DNA of 48,482 nucleotides from Candidatus Hydrogenedens terephthalaticus JGI OTU-1. Its GTDB lineage: Bacteria; Hydrogenedentota; Hydrogenedentia; Hydrogenedentales; Hydrogenedentaceae. Numbering within the stretch: position 1 is the first letter of the stretch; each line of letters begins with the position of its first letter. Of the stretch, positions 18,415 to 27,522 are shown piece by piece. The stretch covers positions 1-48,482 of the forward strand of contig AWNW01000010.1 in assembly GCA_000493945.1 (NCBI GenBank), written 5' to 3'. The notes beneath the pieces were generated by a model. The model saw only the letters and a program-made list of their open reading frames with translations, had not been told where the DNA came from and did no database searches. The position numbers and the translations under genes were made by a program.

Positions 18415-18942
18415 TTAATTTTTACCTATTTTCCATGAAGATAGCATTTTTTCTAAATCTAAAATTTCATCACGCAATTTTGCAGCAGATTCATAATCCT
18501 CCGATTTAATGGCTTGTCGTATTAGTGCCTTTTTTGTATCGAGTAAAATTTGAGCCTGGACCCGCTCCTCATCATTGGCATAATTAAGTTTTTTGCCAAT
18601 ATGGGAACTTCCACCCTGAATAACTTCAAGAATAGATTCAATTTCAGGTCCAAAAGTTTTATAGCAAGTAAAACATCCTATTTTATTTTTTTCTTGGACA
18701 TAATTAATTTGTGTTCCACAAACCGAACACAAAGTTTTAGTCTTTGATTTTTTTATAATCCCTTCTGTCTCTTCATGTCGTTCTTTAACTTGTGGCTCAA
18801 TGGAAGCAAAGTTGAACCCCTTCGGATTTTTCTGAATTTCCAGTAAGCAATCGGGACATAAATGAATCTCTGTGACATGACCATCAATTACTTCCGCATA
18901 TCGGACTGAAGCAAGTTTTTTGTGACACTTCTGACAAAGCAT
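18415..18942 (-). CDS. mcsA: McsA-like zinc-finger protein with UVR domain (ClpC adaptor/McsB activator)
   Basis: Small zinc protein of 175 residues. Four CxxC pairs are intact (C3/C6, C29/C32, C72/C75, C90/C93), enough for two zinc sites. A UVR motif follows at about 136-168 (LIRQAIKSEDYESAAKLRDE), a ClpC- and McsB-contacting coil in Firmicutes. In Bacillus, McsA activates McsB and helps guard against heat and metal stress. The reading frame starts after AAAGGAA with good spacing and is the first gene of the mcsA-mcsB-clpC block. No ctsR repressor gene is next to it. The domain is well kept although the adjacent kinase is degenerate. Confidence 0.9.
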   Translation of the reverse strand: MLCQKCHKKLASVRYAEVIDGHVTEIHLCPDCLLEIQKNPKGFNFASIEPQVKERHEETEGIIKKSKTKTLCSVCGTQINYVQEKNKIGCFTCYKTFGPEIESILEVIQGGSSHIGKKLNYANDEERVQAQILLDTKKALIRQAIKSEDYESAAKLRDEILDLEKMLSSWKIGKN

Positions 18943-18969
18943 TCTGTGTTCCTTTTATCTTTTAGTTTA

Positions 18970-18983
18970 ATTATAACATTATA
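18970..18983 (-). promoter_or_regulatory. Candidate -10 region upstream of mcsA
   Basis: On the minus strand two TATAAT hexamers lie at 18983-18978 and 18975-18970, about 30 bases before the mcsA ATG, followed by AAAGGAA as the ribosome site. Only a weak -35 (TTACAG, 18 bases upstream of the first) is visible. No CtsR-like direct repeat was recognised. Confidence 0.4.
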
Positions 18984-19103
18984 GAGATATTCCCTTCACA
19001 TCTGTAAGTTTTGAATACAGGTTTAGAATTTGAGGAAAGAGAGTAAGATTATCTACAATAAATCTAATTCAAATTTTCATTCTATGTTAAAAGCATTTCC
19101 ACA

Positions 19104-19439
19104 GTGAACAAGAAGATAAAAGCAAATAAATTTAAAAGATGTAAAGTGGCTATAAACAATCAAAATTTTATAAAGATTGTTTGTATAGCACTTGCTTTGT
19201 ATTTATTAATAGCGGTTCTTCATGGGTTACTACCTGGTATTTGGGAGAAATCTTTTGGTGGGAAAGAGGGAAAGGGACCTTTCCGAATTTTAATGTTTAC
19301 TCCCCTTCTTATTTCATTGCTATTTTTTTCCCTTATAAAACATTCCTTGAGGAAAAGTATTTTCTTAAAACCTAAATCCAATTATATAAAAATTATACTC
19401 CAGCCTAATTCTCATCGGGGACCTCCCTACAATCAATAA
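19104..19439 (+). CDS. Small putative membrane protein
   Basis: Open frame of 111 codons starting with GTG in an otherwise gene-free stretch of about 590 bases. The predicted product is basic, with two hydrophobic segments (about 24-47 IVCIALALYLLIAVLHGLLP and 71-90 ILMFTPLLISLLFFSLIKHS). No family was recognised and no clear SD precedes the GTG, so it may be a small real gene or a chance frame. The remaining parts of the gap, 18943-19103 and 19440-19536, hold the mcsA promoter candidate and the leader of the next gene; nothing else was seen. Confidence 0.4.
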   Translation: MNKKIKANKFKRCKVAINNQNFIKIVCIALALYLLIAVLHGLLPGIWEKSFGGKEGKGPFRILMFTPLLISLLFFSLIKHSLRKSIFLKPKSNYIKIILQPNSHRGPPYNQ

Positions 19440-19536
19440 TAATTACCTGCCTTTGTTACATTTGTTTTTCTTTTTCACTACTATCAATTAATTATTTCTA
19501 CAAGTTTAAAATTGTTTAATTAGAAGGAGTAATATA

Positions 19537-20490
19537 ATGAGAAAAAATGGTTTTACGCTAATTGAATTACTGGTAGTTATAGCCATAATTGGAATTTTGG
19601 CGGCGATTTTATTGCCGGCTTTAGCTCGGGCTCGTGAAGCGGCACGAAGGTCCAGTTGCCAAAATAATTTAAAACAATGGGGACTTATTTTCAAGATGTA
19701 TTCCAGCGAAGCCAAAGGGGAACGGTTTCCTATGATAATTATTAATAGGGAACCCCTATATGACTGTGAAACTCTCACACCCACAGGAACATATAATTAT
19801 GTTTACGGGTTAAATCCTCGAATCTCCACAATTTATCCTGAATACTTAACAGACCCATCTATTCTTGTCTGCCCATCCAATTCAACAGTCTCAGTGAATA
19901 ACCTAAAAAATTCTAAAGGTGAATGGACTATAAATCACGCATGTGTAAATAGTTCAGGTGGTTTATTACATTCTGCAGGTATTCGATTGGGTTGTAACAG
20001 TTATATATATACAGGTTGGGTCTTCGACCGTTGTGAACTGGATGACCCATCTACAAATTTAGCACCGTTTGCCTCCACAAAAATAGGAAGTAGGCAGTTC
20101 TGGCGGGCGCTTGCCTACACTGCTATGCAAGGGGCTATGGCACATAACTACGCAGTTGCAGATATGGATATTACAGGACTTTCTCCTGATGGTAATGCAG
20201 GTGGAGATACCGTTTACAGGCTTCGTGAAGGTATCGAAAGATTTCTAATTACAGACATTAATAATCCCGCAACTAAAGCCCAGGCACAAAGCAGTATATG
20301 GATTATGTTTGACATCATTGCAATAGGCAGTAAAGCAAGCTATTTTAATCATATCCCCGGCGGTTGTAATGTATTGTATTTAGATGGGCATGTTGAATTT
20401 ATTCGCTACGAAGGGAAAGCCCCCGTAAACCGATATGTAGCAGAATGTTTAAGTGCAATTCCGTATGCGCTAACATTCCATGAAAACTGA
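19537..20490 (+). CDS. DUF1559 prepilin-like protein
   Basis: Exported pseudopilin-like protein of 317 residues. It opens with a type IV prepilin signal, MRKNGFTLIELLVVIAIIGI, with cleavage expected between G5 and F6, and with the standard RRSSCQNNLKQWGL stretch after the helix. The C-terminus has the H-x-PGG-x-NVLYLDGHVEFI motif of the H-x9-DG family; here ten residues separate H and DG. Such proteins are massively expanded in Planctomycetes and relatives; their function is mostly unknown. A strong ribosome site, agaaggag, precedes the ATG. No pilus assembly genes are nearby. Confidence 0.93.
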   Translation: MRKNGFTLIELLVVIAIIGILAAILLPALARAREAARRSSCQNNLKQWGLIFKMYSSEAKGERFPMIIINREPLYDCETLTPTGTYNYVYGLNPRISTIYPEYLTDPSILVCPSNSTVSVNNLKNSKGEWTINHACVNSSGGLLHSAGIRLGCNSYIYTGWVFDRCELDDPSTNLAPFASTKIGSRQFWRALAYTAMQGAMAHNYAVADMDITGLSPDGNAGGDTVYRLREGIERFLITDINNPATKAQAQSSIWIMFDIIAIGSKASYFNHIPGGCNVLYLDGHVEFIRYEGKAPVNRYVAECLSAIPYALTFHEN

Positions 20491-20499
20491 ACTGAATTT

Positions 20500-21345
20500 T
20501 TAATAAACAGTAATAATGTCCTGCACAATAGGTTTACCGTATTCGACTTCGCCTACTTTAATATGTAGGTTTGGCAAAATGTGTACATCGGCAAAACCAT
20601 GTGTATGTCCACATAACACAAGGAATTGGTGATACATACTACTTATAGCCATCTCTTGAATTACTTCACCAATGGCACCACAGGTATAATTGGGCAACCA
20701 TTTTGCATCACCTCTTCTTCCTTGATGCCAACATGCTTCCGCAAAAGGAGGCACATGTGTAGCTATAATGATAAACTGTGCGCGATTCATCGCTTCAGGT
20801 AAAGCACGGGCAATATAATTTGCGGAATCTTTACCTAATGACTGAATTACCTTTTTAATTTGGGTTCTATCTAATCCTGCAAGTTCTTTTATGAATATGT
20901 AATCGCTCATCTTTGTATCAGAACGGTCAAAATCTCCTAAACGGGCATCTCCCCATCCATCACAGCCAATCAGAACAGTATTGGGGGTAAGTGAAACCAA
21001 TCCCACTTCGGGCAACCAACGAACCCTCTGGGAATATTTTGTAATCTGTCGCACTTTTTGTCGAACTTGTTCGATAGAACCATGATAATAATCATGATTT
21101 CCCAAAACAAAATATACAGGACAGGTAAAAACTCTATCCATATATAGCAACCATTTATCTACGGTCTCTGCGGTGGATATATCACCTGTAATTACTACTA
21201 CAGACGGATTCTGTTCTGCCATCTCTTTAATAAAAGAAGCCCCTTGTTCCGGGGAAAGATGGTCTAAATGAATATCGGTTGCCCATAAGAGTTTTATGAT
21301 TTGTTTCTTTTCATCATTCGTTTTACTATTTTTTATTATTGACAT
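20500..21345 (-). CDS. Calcineurin-like metallophosphoesterase
   Basis: Two-metal phosphoesterase of 281 residues, probably cytoplasmic (no signal peptide). The motif set is complete: D24 and H26 in ATDIHLD, GDIS (D55), GNHD (N83, H84), ATHVPP, and GHTHG near the C-terminus. The substrate is not evident; the family covers phosphodiesterases, phosphatases and nucleotidases. It converges with the prepilin gene with nine bases between stops and precedes nothing obviously related. Confidence 0.9.
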   Translation of the reverse strand: MSIIKNSKTNDEKKQIIKLLWATDIHLDHLSPEQGASFIKEMAEQNPSVVVITGDISTAETVDKWLLYMDRVFTCPVYFVLGNHDYYHGSIEQVRQKVRQITKYSQRVRWLPEVGLVSLTPNTVLIGCDGWGDARLGDFDRSDTKMSDYIFIKELAGLDRTQIKKVIQSLGKDSANYIARALPEAMNRAQFIIIATHVPPFAEACWHQGRRGDAKWLPNYTCGAIGEVIQEMAISSMYHQFLVLCGHTHGFADVHILPNLHIKVGEVEYGKPIVQDIITVY

Positions 21346-21368
21346 ACTACAGTAGTTTTCATATTAGT

Positions 21369-22244
21369 TTATGTTGTTTCTGCCAAATTTTTGTCATGTC
21401 TTATCATAATAACACAAGCAATTGAAGTTAGTACTATTACAATACCTAAAATTAATTCTAAATTAAGTTTCAGTCTATTAAGAATAATTTCAAGTAATGA
21501 GGTAAAAACGACCTGACTTAATCCCGTAACTGAAATCCACTGAGGCTTTCCCGTTCCATAGGCGTATGTTAAAAATATCTGTCCCAATGTGCCACTTAAG
21601 CCTATTACCACAAGTAATACTCCATATTTTTCAAGAATTTCTGTAAATACAGGCATATCTGATTTTGAAAGATAGAATATACAAAAGGTTATCATTAAAG
21701 CAACTGCACTATAATGACTAACAACAGTTATAGGAGTAATAAATCCGCAAAAACTTAAACTTACCATAGCAGAACCTGCACAAATTGCCCCTAAAAATGC
21801 TACAAAAATAGGTATAAAATCTCCTCGGAATTGGGGTTTTTCAATCAAATAAATACCTAAAAAAGTAGAAATAACAAATAACCAGAATAAAGAAGGTACT
21901 TTATCAGAAAATACGATGTACATAATGAGTGTAACCCAGATAGGGGTTGTGGCAGAAATTGTAACCGCGTCAGTAGCATTCATTCGAGATAAGGAGTAAA
22001 AGGTACATAGCAATGCGACAGTGCCTAAAATACTTCGTAACCATAAAGAAAGTGAAGAAAATACAAGGATTTTTTCTTTGCGAATTAATGCAATTGTTAC
22101 CACAAAAATAAATGTGGGAGCAATACGAAAAAAAGCAACTGTAGTCCATGAAAGATTGGTTCCAATTATACTTCCGCAAACAGCCATAATCGTAAAACAA
22201 AAAGCAGAACACAACATATAAAAGTATGGGGATAACAATTTCAT
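21369..22244 (-). CDS. EamA/DMT family transporter
   Basis: Drug/metabolite transporter of 291 residues with about ten hydrophobic segments in two five-helix EamA halves (SAFCFTIMAVCG at the start, SFCGFITPITVVSHYSAVAL around the middle). The frame extends upstream to 22334, but the extra 30 residues are polar, unlike the family, and would run into the divergent gene; ATG at 22244 has aaagag just upstream and gives the usual length. Substrate unknown. Confidence 0.85.
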   Translation of the reverse strand: MKLLSPYFYMLCSAFCFTIMAVCGSIIGTNLSWTTVAFFRIAPTFIFVVTIALIRKEKILVFSSLSLWLRSILGTVALLCTFYSLSRMNATDAVTISATTPIWVTLIMYIVFSDKVPSLFWLFVISTFLGIYLIEKPQFRGDFIPIFVAFLGAICAGSAMVSLSFCGFITPITVVSHYSAVALMITFCIFYLSKSDMPVFTEILEKYGVLLVVIGLSGTLGQIFLTYAYGTGKPQWISVTGLSQVVFTSLLEIILNRLKLNLELILGIVIVLTSIACVIMIRHDKNLAETT

Positions 22245-22297
22245 CTCTTTTTTGATATATGTTAATATACAATTACATATTTCATAAGGGTATTTAA

Positions 22298-23224
22298 GTG
22301 GAAAATAATATGCGTTATGATTGGTGCTTTTCAAAAAATGTTTCTAATTTTTTGAAAATAGCGTTTAAATTATTCTTGATTTCTTGTTTTCTAATTCATT
22401 CAGGATGTGTCATATTTCATCAGAAAAAGGGACATTTCACAACCAATCAAGATATTTCACTTCATTACATAGAAAAAGGAGAAGGACAACCCGTTATTTT
22501 AATCCATGGTATTCTGGCAAATTCTGACCTTAATTGGCGGTTTCCAGGAATTATGAACAGGCTTTCTAAAAATTTTTATGTCATATCTTTTGATTTAAGG
22601 GGACATGGAAAATCAGACAAACCTCATGGAAAAGAAATGTATGGTATCCATCTGGTTAATGATGTTTGTAGAATTATGGAGCATCTTAATATAAATAAAG
22701 CACATATTGTTGGATATTCTCTCGGTGGATTTATTGCTTTAAAGTTTGCAACTTGTTATCCCGAAAAAGTTTATTCTGTAACAATTGCAGGAGCAGGATG
22801 GGAAAAATCTACACAGGAGAATTTAGATAGACTGGAAAATATCTATACAGCAATGCGAAATAATAATGATTGCACTCCTTTATTTGAACTTGTCGGGATG
22901 AGAAAACGGGGATTGGAACGAATTACTATTGCTATTGGGAATTGGTATTTTCGCAAAACAAATGATTTGGGTGTAATTGCAGATTTATTGGAAAGCACTC
23001 CGGAATTAGAGGTAAAGGAAGAAGAATTAAAGAATTGTAATATCCCCATATTGCTTATTGGAGGAACAGCAGACCCTATGTGTAAAACGATTCCTGAATT
23101 AAATGATGTGTTACCCAATAGTCAAGTAGTTTGGATAAATAAAGGCACTCATTTAACTACTTTATTTAAAAAAGAATTTGCCAAATCTATTGAAAATTTT
23201 TTAATAAATAATAAACAACCATAA
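22298..23224 (+). CDS. Alpha/beta hydrolase, probable lipoprotein
   Basis: Alpha/beta-hydrolase fold protein of 308 residues. It has the oxyanion HGIL region, DLRGHGKSDKP, nucleophile S141 in GYSLGG, an acid Asp (GGTADPM) and catalytic His (KGTHLTT). A hydrophobic N-terminus ends at HSGC, so C37 may be lipidated, placing the enzyme at the membrane. The GTG start has AAGGG seven bases upstream; ATG at 22310 is an alternative. It is followed 12 bases later by a second hydrolase of the same family with parallel sequence, so the pair arose by duplication. Substrate unknown. Confidence 0.88.
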   Translation: MENNMRYDWCFSKNVSNFLKIAFKLFLISCFLIHSGCVIFHQKKGHFTTNQDISLHYIEKGEGQPVILIHGILANSDLNWRFPGIMNRLSKNFYVISFDLRGHGKSDKPHGKEMYGIHLVNDVCRIMEHLNINKAHIVGYSLGGFIALKFATCYPEKVYSVTIAGAGWEKSTQENLDRLENIYTAMRNNNDCTPLFELVGMRKRGLERITIAIGNWYFRKTNDLGVIADLLESTPELEVKEEELKNCNIPILLIGGTADPMCKTIPELNDVLPNSQVVWINKGTHLTTLFKKEFAKSIENFLINNKQP

Positions 23225-23236
23225 GGATAGTACGGT

Positions 23237-24118
23237 ATGAAAATTTTATTTTTAATTTTACTTATTTTGATTGCACTTATATTGACAGGTTTGGGTGTAA
23301 TTATATTTTTGTTAAAATATCGCGTAAAAGGAAATTTCTTTGATTCTAATGGATGTAAGATACATTACCGTATTGAGGGAAGTGGACCTCCATTAATTCT
23401 TATACATGGATATGCTGTAAATGCGGATATTAACTGGAGATGGAATGGACTTATTCATAAACTTAAACGACACTTTACGACAATTTCTTTAGACCTTCGA
23501 GGGCATGGGTTAAGTGATAAGCCAACAGAACCGGGTAGTTATGGTATTGAAATGGCAAAAGATGTAATCCGACTTATGGATCATCTAAAAATTCCCAAAG
23601 CGTATATTATGGGTTATTCTATGGGAGGATTTACCACATTGAAATTGGTAACCATGTATCCAGAGAGAATAATTAAGGCGGTAGTAGGTGGAGCAGGTTT
23701 TGAAAAAGTAGATGGTGATAATGTGCGAATTTTAATGGAGTTGGTTGAATCCCTTGAAAGTGGCAAAGGTTATGCTCCGCTAACAAAGGCTTTGGAACCT
23801 GATAGAAAAGAGCCTCCCGCATGGAAAATTAAACTGCTTGATTTCGGATTAAATATGTTGTCTGATTCCCGTGCTATGGCAAATGTAATGAAACAATTTC
23901 CTGAAATGGCAGTTTCTGAAGAACAACTAAAAAATAATCAGGTCCCTGTTCTTGCTATAGTAGGGACAAACGATCCTTTGAAAGTAGGGGTTATAGAAAT
24001 GGAAAAATACTTAAGCAATGCCCAATTTATTTATTTAAAAGGCAGGGATCACATGACTGCTATGACAGGAAAAAAATTTTATAACATTGTCCTTGAATTT
24101 TTGAAAGAGAAAAAATAA
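23237..24118 (+). CDS. Alpha/beta hydrolase, membrane anchored
   Basis: Tandem paralogue of the preceding hydrolase: 293 residues, with HGYAVNADINWRWNG, DLRGHGLSDKPTEPGSYGIEMAKDV and nucleophile S128 in GYSMGG closely matching it, then GTNDPLK and RDHMTA for the acid and histidine. It differs in its anchor: an N-terminal transmembrane helix (residues 2-26) without a lipobox cysteine. The two probably act on related substrates at the same membrane face. Confidence 0.9.
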   Translation: MKILFLILLILIALILTGLGVIIFLLKYRVKGNFFDSNGCKIHYRIEGSGPPLILIHGYAVNADINWRWNGLIHKLKRHFTTISLDLRGHGLSDKPTEPGSYGIEMAKDVIRLMDHLKIPKAYIMGYSMGGFTTLKLVTMYPERIIKAVVGGAGFEKVDGDNVRILMELVESLESGKGYAPLTKALEPDRKEPPAWKIKLLDFGLNMLSDSRAMANVMKQFPEMAVSEEQLKNNQVPVLAIVGTNDPLKVGVIEMEKYLSNAQFIYLKGRDHMTAMTGKKFYNIVLEFLKEKK

Positions 24119-24120
24119 AG

Positions 24121-24828
24121 TTATCTATTACCAAAGCGGTTAGAAAATATAAAATAAAGAATGGTTTTAAGTATACGATAGGAATCATAAAATTTGCGGA
24201 AATGGGAAGAGCGGTTTTTTTCTTCATAAATAGAAGGTATTGGGACAGTTCCTATTTTCTTTTTTTTCTTCAAAGCCAATAGTAAAATCCATGTTTCTGT
24301 TTCATATCTTCCAGGGGGGACACATTCAACAATTTCCTGAGCAAAGGAACGGGAATACAAACGGAAACCGCATTGTGTATCCGATAAAGGACATTTTACC
24401 AATATATGAAGAATATATTGGGTTATGTAATTTCCCAGTTTACTGGGGAAAGGTGTTTTTTCGGGTTTAAGGTCGCGTTGTCCAATTATTATGTCTTCCT
24501 TATTTTTCTCCCATTCCTTAATAAACAAAGGGAGTAATTCCGGGTCGTGTTGTCCATCGGCATCCATAAAACAAATTAATTCGTATTGTGGAAGATTTAA
24601 GACATGTTTTAAGCCTTCAATAATTGCAAATCCTTTTCCTTTATTTACGGGGAAAGAAATAACAGACACAGGCATATTTAACACAGACGCAATACAATTA
24701 TCTGTTGACCCATCGTCAACAATATAAATGTCAACAGGAAATTTTGTAACTGCTTGAATAACTTTTTCCAATCGGTTTCCCGCGTTATAACATGGGATAA
24801 CAACCGCTATATTATTTTTTTGTTGCAT
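24121..24828 (-). CDS. GT2 family glycosyltransferase (dolichyl/polyprenyl-phosphate sugar synthase-like)
   Basis: GT-A fold transferase of 235 residues. Nucleotide-sugar binding motifs VIPCYNAG, DDGSTD and DADGQHDP (the metal-binding DxD) are present, with the GKGFAIIEGL and DTQCGFRLYSR stretches of the polyprenyl-phosphate mannose/glucose synthase branch. There is no membrane helix after the catalytic domain. It may make a lipid-linked sugar donor such as the GT-C enzyme at 11616 would use, but the two are far apart and the link is speculative. It converges with the hydrolase gene with two bases between stops. Confidence 0.87.
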   Translation of the reverse strand: MQQKNNIAVVIPCYNAGNRLEKVIQAVTKFPVDIYIVDDGSTDNCIASVLNMPVSVISFPVNKGKGFAIIEGLKHVLNLPQYELICFMDADGQHDPELLPLFIKEWEKNKEDIIIGQRDLKPEKTPFPSKLGNYITQYILHILVKCPLSDTQCGFRLYSRSFAQEIVECVPPGRYETETWILLLALKKKKKIGTVPIPSIYEEKNRSSHFRKFYDSYRILKTILYFIFSNRFGNR

Positions 24829-24923
24829 TGTATGTTCTTGATTGTATTCTTTTTTAATTAGCCTATTTTTTTTCTTTCTATTTACACTAACTATTATAAT
24901 TAAAACAAAAAAGGAAATGGCTT

Positions 24924-25316
24924 ATGATAACATTATTTTCAATAATCACTTTAACAACCCTCACAACCAACCCAATTATTGTGGAGAAGGATAAGCCTAT
25001 TGATTATGCTTATGCGATGTATGATAATTTTGATATGATAGACTCCAATGGAGATGACCTAATTACCTTACAAGAAGCACAAAGACTAATAGAGGGATTG
25101 GATTTAGAAACTTTTTTATCTTTTGATAGAGATGGAAACCAACAGTTGTCAGAAGAAGAATTGCAATTGGCTATAAAACAGTTGAGTACTTGTGGTTCTC
25201 AACTTCAACGGGGATGTTCCTGTGCCGTTAATAAGGTTGAAACATGGATATCTGATTTCATTGCTATCCTTTTTTCAATGACGATTCTATTTTGTATGGG
25301 CTCTGCAAAAAGATAA
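24924..25316 (+). CDS. EF-hand protein with C-terminal Cys motif and membrane segment
   Basis: Protein of 130 residues with two canonical calcium-binding loops, D40 to E51 (DSNGDDLITLQE) and D68 to E79 (DRDGNQQLSEEE). The N-terminus is hydrophobic and may be an export signal. The C-terminus has CGSQLQRGCSC (90-100), then a hydrophobic helix (about 112-126) and a final KR. Cysteines, a helix and a short basic end are the layout of C-terminal sorting tags such as MYXO-CTERM or GlyGly-CTERM. SD AAGGAAA precedes the ATG. Not recognised as a named family. Confidence 0.75.
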   Translation: MITLFSIITLTTLTTNPIIVEKDKPIDYAYAMYDNFDMIDSNGDDLITLQEAQRLIEGLDLETFLSFDRDGNQQLSEEELQLAIKQLSTCGSQLQRGCSCAVNKVETWISDFIAILFSMTILFCMGSAKR

Positions 25317-25327
25317 GATAATTCTCG

Positions 25328-26299
25328 TTAAATAAATTTTCGGGAGACTTTATCTATTTCATCCATTTCTGCCTCAGAGATATGGAATTTGAATGTTCCT
25401 AAGTTTTGAAGTGCTTGTTCTTTTCGGGTAGCACCAGGGATAGCAACAACACGCTCCCCGTGAAAATGAATGAGCCAATTCAGAGCAACTTGGGCAGGAG
25501 TAGCCCCATATCGTTCAGCAATCTTTTTTAATGTATCTATCACGGGCTTTGTTCGTTCAAGACCGGAGGGACGGTAAAGTGGAAAATATTTTCGCCAGCC
25601 TACACGAGTTTTTATCAAAGAAGGGTTTTCATGAAATTTTCCTGTTAATAACCCCTGTTCTAATGGAGAATATGCAATAATCGTCATTCCTAATTCTTGT
25701 GCTGTTTTTAATATCCCATTCCTCTCTATTTTGCGGTTTAGTAAACTATAATGGACCTGATTGGAAACAAGAGGAAAACCTAATTTCTCTAAATGTGCAT
25801 GGGCATTTCTCATTTGTCTTGCAGAATAGTTGCTTACTCCCGCAGAGCGGATAATACCTGCTTTTAGTAAATCTGCCATAACCTCCATTTCTGTTTTTAT
25901 TGATGAAAGTGATGTAGGTGAATGAATTTGATAAAGTGAAATTTTATATGGGGCAAGGCGTTGTATTTGTTCTTCAATAGAACGAAGCATTCTTGATGCT
26001 CTACGGGCAATAGGGTGCCACTTTGTCGCGATTATTGTGCTTTCAATGGGAGCATTTATTTTTTGAAGTCCATGGGAAACACATTTCTCAGAGGCGCCCC
26101 ATCCATACATTTCTGCTGTATCAAACCAGTTAATACCTCCTTCCCAACTTACTTTTATAATCTCATCACTTGGGACTTCTTCAAGAGAGGGCCAGAATTT
26201 TCCGGCAAAGCCAATTCTGTTACTAAATTGCCAACATCCTAAACCCAAAGGTGTGATATGAATATCACTCTCTCCTAATTGACGGAGTTTTATATCCAT
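25328..26299 (-). CDS. Aldo/keto reductase
   Basis: NADPH-dependent oxidoreductase with a TIM-barrel fold, 323 residues. The catalytic tetrad is D60, Y65, K93 and H126, and GVSNYSARQM and the AIPGATRKEQ cofactor-binding stretch are typical. The frame is open to 26386, but the ATG at 26299 has AAGGA just upstream and gives the normal N-terminus (MDIKLRQLG). It starts 12 bases after the sialidase stop and is probably co-transcribed with it. The substrate is likely a sugar or other carbonyl, from context only. Confidence 0.9.
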   Translation of the reverse strand: MDIKLRQLGESDIHITPLGLGCWQFSNRIGFAGKFWPSLEEVPSDEIIKVSWEGGINWFDTAEMYGWGASEKCVSHGLQKINAPIESTIIATKWHPIARRASRMLRSIEEQIQRLAPYKISLYQIHSPTSLSSIKTEMEVMADLLKAGIIRSAGVSNYSARQMRNAHAHLEKLGFPLVSNQVHYSLLNRKIERNGILKTAQELGMTIIAYSPLEQGLLTGKFHENPSLIKTRVGWRKYFPLYRPSGLERTKPVIDTLKKIAERYGATPAQVALNWLIHFHGERVVAIPGATRKEQALQNLGTFKFHISEAEMDEIDKVSRKFI

Positions 26300-26310
26300 T
26301 GGTTTTTCCT

Positions 26311-27429
26311 TTATTGTTGTGCAAGAATCTTTTGAAAATCTATTTTCTGGAATACAATTTTTTCGTAGGGCTCTTTCTCTCCACATTCAAATAAGATGCC
26401 CACTTCTTTTTCATTTATTGAATACAGAGAAGAATATGCAGAAGGTCCTTCATACAACAACTTTTGATATTTCCATGTTTTTCCATAATCGGAACTAATT
26501 TTTACTGTCATTTTAATTCTTTCTTTTTTATCTGCTGGATTAGAAAAAATCAGGTATTCTCCATTTTGGAATTGATGTTTAATTAAACTTGCCTGACATA
26601 TAGGTTCAATTAATTCCAAATCATAACTTAAATTACCCCATGATAAGCCACCATCCTCACTAATAGAAGTAGCCCTACATGGATATTCTCGATTGTAATT
26701 TCTCATGTTAATAAGCAATTTATTATCCGTTATTTCTACAACCTGGCACTCATTGGTCTTAATACCTATCGGATTGCTATATGCCCATGTTTTACCGCCA
26801 TCATCCGAATATATAATGTGAGAATACCATTGTTTGTCATTTTTGTTAGAATGGTCACAAGGGATAACAAGCCTATTTTTATATTTATCTCCGCTCATTT
26901 GTATTCCTATTCCCGGACCTGTAGCATACCAATTCCAGTCAGGATGTTTTGTTGAGTTTGTTATTTCTTCAACTTTTGACCATGTCTGTCCATTATCTAC
27001 GGAACGAGAAATAAATACACGACGGGTATCTTTTGAAACACCGTTAATAATTTCCATCTCATTATCATCTCCCCGATTCCATGTCATTAGAATGATGATA
27101 TTTCCTGTAGTTTTATCTATTACAGGACAAGGATTACCGCAGGTATTTTTCTCATCATCCCATAAGACATACATACTACTCCATGTATTTCCGTTATCTT
27201 TAGAAAATTTATAAATAAGATCTATATCTCCTGCATCAGACACGGAATCTTTTCTACCTTCACAGAAGGCAATTAATGTTCCGTCTTGTGCTTTAATTAA
27301 GGAAGGTATTCTATAAGTATTGTATCCCCCTTCACCGGAAAGAAAAACTGTAATGCTGTCATCCTCTCCCCAAACAAAAACAGGGATTGTAAGTAACATA
27401 GCCATTGTCAACTTAACCGTTAACTTCAT
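26311..27429 (-). CDS. Exported sialidase (GH33-like, BNR repeats)
   Basis: Glycoside hydrolase of 372 residues with a signal peptide (cut after about residue 21). It has the YRIP motif (R40, carboxylate-binding), the EGRKDSVSDAGDIDL stretch that supplies the acid/base Asp, and five Asp boxes of form S-x-D-x-G-x-[TS]-W (SKDNGNTW, SVDNGQTW, SDDGGKTW, SEDGGLSW, SSDYGKTW). An Arg-rich central region (MRNYNREYP) and a Tyr near the C-terminus (AYSSLY) fit the remaining active-site residues. It probably removes terminal sialic acids from glycans outside the cytoplasm. SD GGAAAGGA precedes the ATG. Confidence 0.9.
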   Translation of the reverse strand: MKLTVKLTMAMLLTIPVFVWGEDDSITVFLSGEGGYNTYRIPSLIKAQDGTLIAFCEGRKDSVSDAGDIDLIYKFSKDNGNTWSSMYVLWDDEKNTCGNPCPVIDKTTGNIIILMTWNRGDDNEMEIINGVSKDTRRVFISRSVDNGQTWSKVEEITNSTKHPDWNWYATGPGIGIQMSGDKYKNRLVIPCDHSNKNDKQWYSHIIYSDDGGKTWAYSNPIGIKTNECQVVEITDNKLLINMRNYNREYPCRATSISEDGGLSWGNLSYDLELIEPICQASLIKHQFQNGEYLIFSNPADKKERIKMTVKISSDYGKTWKYQKLLYEGPSAYSSLYSINEKEVGILFECGEKEPYEKIVFQKIDFQKILAQQ

Positions 27430-27463
27430 AGTATTTTCCTTTCCTATTACCTATATAGACATA

Positions 27464-27495
27464 AAAAAATGGAGATGGTATTCCCATCTCCATTC
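27464..27495 (-). terminator. Rho-independent terminator after the sugar isomerase-like gene
   Basis: On the minus strand an 11-bp perfect stem (27485-27495 with 27469-27479) with a five-base loop is followed by a run of Ts (complement of 27464-27470). It lies 28 bases past the stop at 27523 and separates that gene from the sialidase operon. Confidence 0.88.
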
Positions 27496-27522
27496 TACCT
27501 AAATATTGTAATCGAATTAAAT

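Noticed and set aside
18943..19536. RNA gene or riboswitch in the longest low-coding gap
   Set aside because: No tRNA-like cloverleaf, strong hairpin or conserved motif was recognised; only a weak small frame and a promoter candidate.
22245..22334. Upstream extension of the EamA transporter
   Set aside because: The extra 30 residues are polar, unlike the family start, and overlap the divergent hydrolase gene; the internal ATG has a ribosome site.
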